NCBI GenBank assembly: GCA_945877525.1
Contig: CAMDVP010000166.1
Coordinates: 1-6,763 of the forward strand
DNA from: an uncultured Clostridia bacterium
GTDB lineage: Bacteria > Bacillota > Clostridia > Christensenellales > Aristaeellaceae
Direction of reading: 5' to 3'
DNA length: 6,763 nucleotides
Shown here piece after piece: positions 1-4,224 of the stretch; position 1 is the stretch's first letter, and each line of letters starts with the position of its first letter. The notes under the pieces were generated by a model that saw only the letters and a program-made list of their open reading frames with translations, did no database searches and was not told the DNA's origin. Position numbers and translations under genes: made by a program.

Positions 1-262
1 GGGTTTCGGACTCGTCAAAGCTGCCGTCCGCTGCCACGTAGCGGATGCTCACATCCGCTTCCGCAGCGTTGCGGGTATAGGTGAAGGTCACGCTGGACGG
101 ATTCGCCCCGCCCGCGCTCACATCCACATACACGCTCTGCTGGTCGGGGGTATAGCCGGGGTAGTCCTTCGCCCAGACGGTGTTGTCCTCACCCTCCACC
201 ATGTGCCGGGTTTCGGACTCGTCAAAGCTGCCGTCCGCTGCCACGTAGCGGATGCTCACATC
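1..262 (-). repeat. Tandem in-frame repeat, 207-bp period
   Basis: Bases 1-55 and 208-262 are identical over all 55 positions, offset by 207 bp (69 codons). They encode the start of successive MucBP-like units in the surface protein. Identity runs into the window edge, so the true repeat is longer. It breaks right at the unit boundary (position 56 against 263). Complete base identity, including silent positions, points to recent duplication or gene conversion. Confidence 0.9.
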
Positions 263-718
263 GGCCTGGGCAGGCTCGGGCTGCGGCTCCTCCGGCATGG
301 CGGTGCTGGTGGAAATAAACAGGCTGAACACAGCCGCCGGCGTATCGTTTTCATAGGCAGTCAGCGTAATGGCATTCAGCATGTCCACCGCGGTACCGGC
401 GTCCACCACGTTCAAAAGTGTGGAACCATCCGCCGGGTCAAAGGTATAAGCATGGTTCGGATGACTGACGTACAGGGTCAGGGCCGTCAGCGGCGCGTCG
501 GCGGATACCTGCGCCCAGTAGGCATGATCCTCGCTCCAGCTGACGGGAGAAGCATAGGTCTCGTAGGTGTTCCCCCCTGCGTCCTGCCAGGTCAGGCGGA
601 TGTTCAGCAGTTCCCAGTCCTCCTGGGCATATGCCGGAACCGTCCAGCCCGCCACCAGCAGCGCCAGCGTCAGCACAAGGGCCATCAGCCGCCGTGGTTG
701 CCATGCGGAATATGTCAT
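1..718 (-). CDS. Secreted surface protein with MucBP-like tandem repeats (partial, C-terminus off the window)
   Basis: The frame is open from an ATG at 718 to the window edge, giving 239 codons with no stop, so only the N-terminal part is present. Residues 1-31 form a classical signal peptide: a basic start with R9-R10, a hydrophobic core LMALVLTLALLVAG, and a likely cleavage after A-Y-A (29-31). Residues 32-140 are a domain I do not recognise. A proline-rich linker (PEEPQPEPAQ) follows, then repeats of 69 residues from about D153. The repeat opens DVSIRYVAADGS and closes SVTFTYTRN with an internal PGYTP, which resembles the MucBP/mucin-binding beta repeat of Gram-positive adhesins. Unit one covers about 153-221; unit two starts at 222 and is cut. 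The ATG is backed by a GGAGG-type site (plus-strand 729-733) 10 bases away. Export and a beta-repeat surface role are well supported. The ligand and the anchoring mode (LPXTG, SLH or other) lie off the window. Confidence 0.85.
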   Translation of the reverse strand, partial: MTYSAWQPRRLMALVLTLALLVAGWTVPAYAQEDWELLNIRLTWQDAGGNTYETYASPVSWSEDHAYWAQVSADAPLTALTLYVSHPNHAYTFDPADGSTLLNVVDAGTAVDMLNAITLTAYENDTPAAVFSLFISTSTAMPEEPQPEPAQADVSIRYVAADGSFDESETRHMVEGEDNTVWAKDYPGYTPDQQSVYVDVSAGGANPSSVTFTYTRNAAEADVSIRYVAADGSFDESET

Positions 719-789
719 AGGTATGTTCCCTCCCACCTAATGGTTTCATTGCCTTTCGAGAAACAAACCTGCTGTCTGTTCCTCTATCT

Positions 790-818
790 ATTTTATAACG
801 CGGAATCTGCCTTGTCAA
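790..818 (-). promoter_or_regulatory. SigA-type promoter for the surface protein gene
   Basis: On the minus strand, a perfect -35 TTGACA (813-818) is followed after 17 bases by TAAAAT (790-795), a 5/6 match to the -10 consensus. An overlapping TATAAA gives a 15-base spacer and is less likely. The predicted transcript starts near 783, leaving a 5' leader of about 65 bases before the ATG at 718. I see no riboswitch-like structure in that leader. Confidence 0.6.
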
Positions 819-827
819 TCAAGGCAG
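807..827. promoter_or_regulatory. Perfect inverted repeat over the -35 box, candidate operator
   Basis: CTGCCTTG-N5-CAAGGCAG is a perfect 8+8 dyad that covers the -35 element (813-818) of the surface gene promoter. It sits between two divergently transcribed genes. It lacks a following T-run in either direction, so it does not look like a terminator. A binding site for a dimeric repressor is the simplest reading; no regulator gene is seen nearby. Confidence 0.4.
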
Positions 828-917
828 TTTGCCGCATTTTGTCATCTTTCGTCTCCCGGCAGGATTTACCCCCGTCTCCGTCGAAACAGCATCGCAGAAG
901 CCCTGGCACAAAGGAAC

Positions 918-922
918 GGAGG
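918..922 (+). promoter_or_regulatory. Ribosome binding site fixing the Nudix start
   Basis: GGAGG lies 8 bases before the ATG at 931. The same frame is open back to 829, but that start has no ribosome binding site, and the extra residues do not look like part of a Nudix protein. The start at 931 is therefore preferred. Confidence 0.75.
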
Positions 923-930
923 TTTTTGCC

Positions 931-1494
931 ATGTGTGACGCTCAGCTGACCGAGAAGCTGCTCGGCAAGCAGGTTGTTTTTCCCGGAAAGATTATCCGCC
1001 TGGAGCATTGGCAGGTGGAGCTGCCCAACGGCGGGCAGGCCCTGCGGGAGGTGGCGTGCCACCCCGGCGCATCGGCTATCGTGGCCCTGGACGACGAGGA
1101 TCGGGTGATCCTTGTGCGCCAGCACCGCATTGCCGTGGGGCGGCTGACCCTCGAGATACCCGCCGGCAAGCTGGACAGCCCCGACGAGGATCCCTTCCTG
1201 TGCGCCAGACGGGAGCTGTCGGAGGAAACCGGCCTGACCGCCGAGCACTGGCAGAAGCTGACCTGCATGGAAACCACCCCCGGCTTTTGCAATGAGCGCA
1301 TCCACCTCTACCTGGCCACGGGGCTGAAGCAGGGCGATTGCCATCCCGACGAGGATGAGTTTGTTGCCGTAACCCGTATGCCCCTTGGGGAAGCCGTAGC
1401 CCGGGTGATGGACGGCACCTTCCGCGATGGCAAGACGGCCCTGGGCATCCTGATGGCCGCCTCGCTGCGCGCTTCCGACCATAGCAACGAATAA
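931..1494 (+). CDS. Nudix hydrolase, ADP-ribose pyrophosphatase type
   Basis: This 187-residue cytoplasmic enzyme probably splits ADP-ribose, or a related nucleoside diphosphate sugar, into AMP and a phosphosugar using divalent metal. The Nudix box spans G79-L102 with the core RELSEETGL; E95, E98 and E99 are the expected metal ligands. LEIPAGKLD (74-82) just before the box and TTPGFCNE (115-122), with P117 16 residues past the box glycine, are typical of the ADPRase (NudF-like) subgroup. The N-terminal half, with EVACHPGASAIVAL and VRQHR, also fits. One residue is inserted between the box glycine and the next conserved acid (GX6E rather than GX5E). Length is normal for NudF-like proteins. It may be read with the next two genes, after a 71-base AT-rich gap. 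No convincing promoter is seen: TTGTCA boxes at 812-817 and 839-844 have poor -10 partners. Subfamily is likely; exact substrate is inferred. Confidence 0.9.
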   Translation: MCDAQLTEKLLGKQVVFPGKIIRLEHWQVELPNGGQALREVACHPGASAIVALDDEDRVILVRQHRIAVGRLTLEIPAGKLDSPDEDPFLCARRELSEETGLTAEHWQKLTCMETTPGFCNERIHLYLATGLKQGDCHPDEDEFVAVTRMPLGEAVARVMDGTFRDGKTALGILMAASLRASDHSNE

Positions 1495-1565
1495 CTTCGA
1501 TTTTTTCATCCCGAAACCTGCAAATATTTCAAAAATATTTCTATTTCGTAAAGAAAGGGCGTGAC

Positions 1566-1730
1566 ATGATGGCAGGAGTACGCCGTTCGCCGTGGTTTAC
1601 CGGGCTGATGATCGCCATGGCGCTGCTGTGTCTGCTGGGGCTTACGCTGCTCATTGGCGGCAGTCTGACCCAGGGGCCGCTCCCCCGCCCCGGCATGCCG
1701 CGGGTTGCGCAGTGGCTGCCCCATGGCTGA
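1566..1730 (+). CDS. Small single-span membrane protein, function unknown
   Basis: This 54-residue frame starts with ATG-ATG at 1566/1569, 6 bases after a purine-rich AAGAAAGGG. Residues about 11-33 are strongly hydrophobic (core AMALLCLLGLTLLIGG) and form one membrane span. R6-R7 before the span predicts an N-terminus inside the cell, with a short proline-rich tail (GPLPRPGMP) outside. There is no lipobox or signal cleavage site that I would trust. The stop overlaps the ATG of the acetyltransferase gene in the sequence ATGGCTGA, which is strong contextual support for translation. I do not recognise a family. It might be a membrane partner of the GNAT protein or simply a leader whose translation couples to it. 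Confidence 0.6.
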   Translation: MMAGVRRSPWFTGLMIAMALLCLLGLTLLIGGSLTQGPLPRPGMPRVAQWLPHG

Positions 1731-2367
1731 GCATCATGGTTTTCTGCGGGGTCTGACGCTGAAGGAGCCTCTCCGCCCGCCCATCACTCCCGGGGAGCTG
1801 TTTTCCCGCCTGCCCGTGCTGGACACTCCCCGGCTGACGCTGCGTCCCCTGACCATGCGAGACGCCCAGGACGTCTACGACTATTCCCGCGACCCGGAGG
1901 TCGCCCGTCATGTGCTGTGGGACGCCCACCGCTCCCTGGCCGACAGCCGGGCCTATCTGCGCTTTATCCTCCGACAGTACAGGGACGGCATGCCCTCCAG
2001 CTACGGCATTGTACTCAAGGCCACAGGCCGGGTGGTGGGCACCATCGGCTTCATGTGGTACAGCGAGGAAAACCGCGCCGTGGAGATCGGCTACAGCCTT
2101 GCCCGCAGCCTGTGGAACCAGGGCCTGATGACAGAGGCGCTGAAGGCTGTGATGCGCCTGTCCTTTGAAGCATTGCAGGTGCACCGGGTGGAAGCCCAGC
2201 ACGAAACCACCAACCCTGCCAGCGGCCGGGTCATGCTCAAATGCGGCATGCGCCGCGAGGGCACCCTGCGGGGACGGATCTACAACAAGGGCCGTTTTGT
2301 GGATGTGGAGCTGTACGCCATTCTTCGGGAGGACTGGGAGCGCCTGCCCCACCCGGAGGAAGCATAG
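1723..2367 (+). CDS. GNAT N-acetyltransferase, RimJ/RimL-like
   Basis: This 214-residue protein has the GNAT fold that moves an acetyl group from acetyl-CoA to an amino group. The domain begins at LDTPRLTLRPLTMRDA (33-48), the usual RimJ/RimL opening. VVGTIGF (104-110) is the central strand and EIGYSLARSLWNQGLMTEAL (121-140) covers the acetyl-CoA pyrophosphate loop. The C-terminal part has HRVEAQHETTNPASGRVMLKCGM (154-176) followed by RREGTLRGR, the classic 'N..S..v..k.GF..EG..R' block of this subgroup. Substrate (ribosomal protein N-terminus, spermidine, antibiotic or other) cannot be deduced. The ATG at 1723 overlaps the upstream small gene's stop by 8 bases and lacks a ribosome binding site, so translational coupling is likely; a TTG at 1705 is an alternative start. 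An intrinsic terminator follows 20 bases after the stop. Confidence 0.88.
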   Translation: MAEHHGFLRGLTLKEPLRPPITPGELFSRLPVLDTPRLTLRPLTMRDAQDVYDYSRDPEVARHVLWDAHRSLADSRAYLRFILRQYRDGMPSSYGIVLKATGRVVGTIGFMWYSEENRAVEIGYSLARSLWNQGLMTEALKAVMRLSFEALQVHRVEAQHETTNPASGRVMLKCGMRREGTLRGRIYNKGRFVDVELYAILREDWERLPHPEEA

Positions 2368-2387
2368 CCATATCTATTCCCAAGCGA

Positions 2388-2425
2388 AAGCGCCGCGGGC
2401 TGTTTGCCTGCGGCGCTTGTGTTTT
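2388..2425 (+). terminator. Intrinsic terminator after the GNAT gene
   Basis: A 13-bp stem closes a TGTTT loop. The outer arms are AAGCGCCGC and GCGGCGCTT, and the inner GGGC pairs with GCCT (one G-U). The tail is GTGTTTT. It lies just after the acetyltransferase stop at 2367 and should end the plus-strand unit. The T-run is short, but the stem is very stable. Confidence 0.8.
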
Positions 2426-2734
2426 CAAGCGAACAATATGATTATACTATTCTCGCGTAATACGATTGCTTTGCCGAAGGCAGAGGTTTCGCGCCTGCGG
2501 GCGGCGTCCGCAGCCTCAATCGTCGCGGCCGAAGGCCGCTCGTTTCGGCTGACTCGTTCGGCTTTCTCATTGTCGCCACAGGCGACGAAAGCCTCTCTCC
2601 CCAAAGGGCTTTCCGATCATCGTCTCTCCTCTTTCGACTTCCGCCTTCGGCGGACTCGCCACAGGCGAGGCGTCGCCCTTTGGAAACCTTCGGGGGCCGT
2701 TCCTTTGCTGCTATGCTTTTAATGCAGCACGGTT
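2426..2734. other. Hairpin-rich spacer between convergent genes, no credible gene
   Basis: About 300 bases separate the GNAT terminator from the nth stop. Both strands have long open frames here, but none has a ribosome binding site or a recognisable product. Instead there are many short perfect hairpins with triloops. CTTTGCC-GAA-GGCAGAG is at 2469-2485 (one G-U). CTGCGG pairs with CCGCAG at 2495-2513. GCGGCC-GAA-GGCCGC is at 2525-2539. GTCGCC-ACA-GGCGAC (2572-2586) sits inside GGCTTTC/GAAAGCC arms (2560-2566 and 2587-2593). CCGCC-TTC-GGCGG is at 2641-2653 and CTCGCC-ACA-GGCGAG at 2655-2669. TGCTGC/GCAGCA at 2706-2729 closes the block. The GAAAGCC arm can also pair with GGCTTTC at 2607-2613. 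This looks like a structured non-coding repeat (REP/MITE-like) or an RNA-level terminator zone for the convergent units. Identity is inferred. Confidence 0.5.
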
Positions 2735-3379
2735 TTACTTCTCTGCAGCCTTCTTTTCCGCCCGGGCGGTCTTGCACAGGGGACGCAGGGCGCATTCCCC
2801 GCACAGGGGATGCTGGGCCTTGCACACCCGCCGTCCGTGCCAGATCAGCCAGTGGTGCGCGTCGCACCAGTCCTTTTTGGGGATGGCGCGCATCAGCTGC
2901 TTCTCCGTTTCCTCCACGGTTTTCGCATCGGCCAGGCCCAGGCGGTTGCTCACGCGGAACACATGGGTGTCCACCGCCAGGGCGGGCACATGAAAGGCGT
3001 TGGCCAGCACCACGTTGGCCGTCTTGCGCCCCACGCCGGGCAGGGCAGTCAGCTCCTCCATCGTGCCGGGGATTTCACCCCCGTGCCGCGCCACAATCAG
3101 CCTGCAGGCCTCGATAATGTTTCCCGCCTTGCTCTTGAAGCCGCAGCTTTTCACCATGGGGTACAAATCCTCCACCGAAGCCGCCGCCATGCTGGCCGCG
3201 TCCGGGTAGCGGGCGAACACGGCGGGAGTAACCTTGTTCACCTGCTTGTCGGTACACTGGGCGGACAGCATGGTCGCCACCAGGGTTTCGTAGGGATTGG
3301 TAAAGTTCAGCTCGGGCCGGGCGTCGGGATACATTTCGTGCAGCGTGGCCAGGATGGCCTTTTTCGATACGGGGGGCAC
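2735..3379 (-). CDS. nth: Endonuclease III, base excision repair DNA glycosylase/AP lyase
   Basis: This 214-residue protein removes oxidised pyrimidines from DNA and cuts the strand at the abasic site. The helix-hairpin-helix LPGVGRKTANVVLANA (113-128) carries the catalytic lysine K119. The catalytic aspartate is D137 in AVDTHVFRV. The [4Fe-4S] cluster ligands are complete at the C-terminus, C186-X6-C193-X2-C196-X5-C202. The N-terminal part has LVATMLSAQCTDKQVN (33-48), the family's usual signature. Length matches typical Nth. The start is GTG at 3379, 8 bases after AAGGAGG; an ATG at 3384 is out of frame. The gene lies 13 bases after folT, whose stop codon overlaps the nth ribosome binding site, so the two form one operon, probably controlled by the folate riboswitch upstream. 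No clear terminator is seen after the stop; the hairpin-rich spacer follows. Confidence 0.97.
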   Translation of the reverse strand: MPPVSKKAILATLHEMYPDARPELNFTNPYETLVATMLSAQCTDKQVNKVTPAVFARYPDAASMAAASVEDLYPMVKSCGFKSKAGNIIEACRLIVARHGGEIPGTMEELTALPGVGRKTANVVLANAFHVPALAVDTHVFRVSNRLGLADAKTVEETEKQLMRAIPKKDWCDAHHWLIWHGRRVCKAQHPLCGECALRPLCKTARAEKKAAEK

Positions 3380-3387
3380 AGCATCTT

Positions 3388-3394
3388 CCTCCTT
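3388..3394 (-). promoter_or_regulatory. nth ribosome binding site overlapping the folT stop
   Basis: AAGGAGG on the minus strand shares its first two bases with the TAA stop of folT (3393-3395) and sits 8 bases before the GTG at 3379. This fixes the GTG start and suggests that ribosomes finishing folT help initiate nth. Confidence 0.85.
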
Positions 3395-3923
3395 ACAGCT
3401 TCAGGCGGGATGCGGGAATGCGCTCCATCAGGCGGCTCATGCCCATAAGCAGCAGCACCTTCACCGGGCACTCCACCGCGTTTGTCAAAAGGCGCAGGGG
3501 AAGCTTTGCCCAGAAGGTTTTGCTGTACATCATGTACACCCAGACGGAGTTAAGCAGCATCTCGCCAAGAATAATCACCGGGGCGATGGCCAATATGGCC
3601 CGCAGCCAGGTCACCCTGTTCCCATGGAGCGTGCGTCCATACCACCAGCCGGATAAAACAGCCGTGAGGGTATAGCCGGGAAAATACGCCCCATAGACAT
3701 GGGTAAACAGAACATAGTTGAGAATGTCCCCCGCCGCACCGGTCAGGCCGCCGTAGAGGGGCCCCATGAGCATGCCTGCCAGGGCAATGGGCAGAAAACC
3801 AAATACGCTCAGGCGGATTTCCGGGGTAAACTGTACGCTCAGCCGTCCCAGCACCACATTCAGCGCCACCATCAGGGCCAGAAGCACCAGCTTCTGCGTG
3901 GAAAGAACCTGTTTTTTCTGCAT
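3393..3923 (-). CDS. folT: Folate ECF transporter substrate-binding (S) component
   Basis: This 176-residue integral membrane protein binds folate outside the cell and, with the shared EcfA/EcfA'/EcfT energising module (not in this window), brings it in by ATP-driven transport. About six hydrophobic segments are visible, starting at 10-28, 38-58, 60-75, 80-97, 108-130 and 148-165. Family marks are RLSVQFTPEIRLSVFGFLPIALAGMLMGP (27-55, in parts) and the FolT-typical FPGYTLTA (81-88) followed by GWWYG. The ATG at 3923 is chosen because AGGAGG ends 9 bases upstream and the protein then begins MQKKQV, normal for S-components. The longer open frame reaching 3980 would start inside the riboswitch leader. 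A tetrahydrofolate riboswitch in the leader independently supports folate as the substrate. Confidence 0.93.
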   Translation of the reverse strand: MQKKQVLSTQKLVLLALMVALNVVLGRLSVQFTPEIRLSVFGFLPIALAGMLMGPLYGGLTGAAGDILNYVLFTHVYGAYFPGYTLTAVLSGWWYGRTLHGNRVTWLRAILAIAPVIILGEMLLNSVWVYMMYSKTFWAKLPLRLLTNAVECPVKVLLLMGMSRLMERIPASRLKL

Positions 3924-3926
3924 GAC

Positions 3927-3968
3927 AAAAAACCTCCTGCGAGTAGAATCGCCCTGACTCGCAAGAGG
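3927..3968 (-). terminator. Riboswitch expression platform: terminator hairpin that also hides the folT ribosome binding site
   Basis: On the minus strand, the arm CCTCTTGCGAGT (3968-3957) pairs with ACTCGCAGGAGG (3944-3933). This makes a 12-bp stem with one G-U and a 12-base loop, followed at once by TTTTTT (3932-3927). The 3' arm contains the folT AGGAGG. The hairpin could therefore stop transcription as an intrinsic terminator and, if read through, block ribosome access. AGGCAG at 4085-4080, which includes the 5' strand of aptamer helix P1, can instead pair with CTGCCT (3971-3966), taking the first bases of the hairpin's 5' arm. Ligand-stabilised P1 would release that arm and switch the operon off. 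The hairpin is seen directly; the switching model is inferred. Confidence 0.8.
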
Positions 3969-3985
3969 CAGCTCAAGCATACATC

Positions 3986-4084
3986 AGCAGCGGGATGCGC
4001 CGCTGGCACCGCGCCGGCCCTCCGGCTTCGTCTCATGACAACTCCCCGTTCATGAGCACTTAACGCGCCAGCAGCTACTCTGCC
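3986..4084 (-). promoter_or_regulatory. Tetrahydrofolate (THF) riboswitch aptamer
   Basis: This leader RNA should bind reduced folates and lower folT-nth expression. The landmark segments of the class appear in order: GAGTAG, GCGTTAAGTG, a hairpin loop, ACGAAG, GCGCGGTG and GCATCCCGC. Helices can be drawn: P1 GGCAG (4084-4080) with CTGCT (3990-3986), one G-U; P2 CTGCTGGC (4074-4067) with GCCAGCGG (4007-4000), one G-U; P3 CTCATGA (4056-4050) with TCATGAG (4038-4032); and an extra hairpin GCCGG-AGGG-CCGGC (4026-4013). The P3 loop GGGGA (4047-4043) can pair with TCCC (3995-3992), matching the pseudoknot known for this class. It lies 62 bases before the folT start, the expected target gene. Recognition is from memory of the class consensus, without a covariance search. 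Confidence 0.93.
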
Positions 4085-4108
4085 TGATACAAGTCTCGGA
4101 ACGAGGGT

Positions 4109-4137
4109 ATTGTACCTCCATCCGACAGATTTTGCAA
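4109..4137 (-). promoter_or_regulatory. Promoter of the riboswitch-folT-nth operon
   Basis: On the minus strand, TTGCAA (4132-4137, 4/6) is followed after exactly 17 bases by TACAAT (4109-4114, 5/6). The predicted start near 4102 leaves about 17 bases before the aptamer's first helix, which is the normal arrangement for a riboswitch leader. Confidence 0.7.
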
Positions 4138-4166
4138 GAGGGAGGGAGGCGGAATTCAGCGGCCTG

Positions 4167-4196
4167 TTGCGCAATCCGGCCGGAGCATGGTATAAT
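4167..4196 (+). promoter_or_regulatory. Extended -10 promoter for the pyruvyl transferase gene
   Basis: A perfect TATAAT (4191-4196) is preceded by TGG, giving the TGn extended -10 motif. A weak -35, TTGCGC (4167-4172), lies 18 bases upstream. The promoter is divergent from the folT promoter, with about 30 bases between their -35 regions. Transcription would start near 4203, leaving a very short leader before the ribosome binding site at 4208-4215. Confidence 0.7.
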
Positions 4197-4224
4197 GGCG
4201 CTAACACAGGAGAGGATGATGGCA

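Noticed and set aside
203..949. Long plus-strand frame opposite the surface protein gene
   Set aside because: It mirrors the minus-strand gene that has a signal peptide, repeats, promoter and ribosome binding site. Its own product is low-complexity and it has no ribosome binding site.
1488..1506. Possible terminator after the Nudix gene (CGAA-TAAC-TTCG then T6)
   Set aside because: A 4-bp stem is too weak for intrinsic termination, so read-through into the small gene and GNAT remains possible.
2441..2448. TATAAT/TATACT-like boxes at the left edge of the spacer
   Set aside because: No acceptable -35 lies at 16-18 bases on either strand and no gene follows, so they are probably chance AT sequence.
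2165..2722. Plus-strand 185-residue frame from inside the GNAT gene into the spacer
   Set aside because: It starts within the acetyltransferase in another frame and runs through a strong terminator, with no initiation signals.
2442..2867. Minus-strand 141-residue frame across the hairpin-rich spacer
   Set aside because: It overlaps the end of nth in another frame, is arginine-, proline- and serine-rich, and follows the hairpin sequence. No ribosome binding site or domain is visible.
3924..3980. N-terminal extension of folT to 3980
   Set aside because: It would translate the riboswitch expression platform. The ATG at 3923 has a well-placed AGGAGG, and the S-component family begins there.
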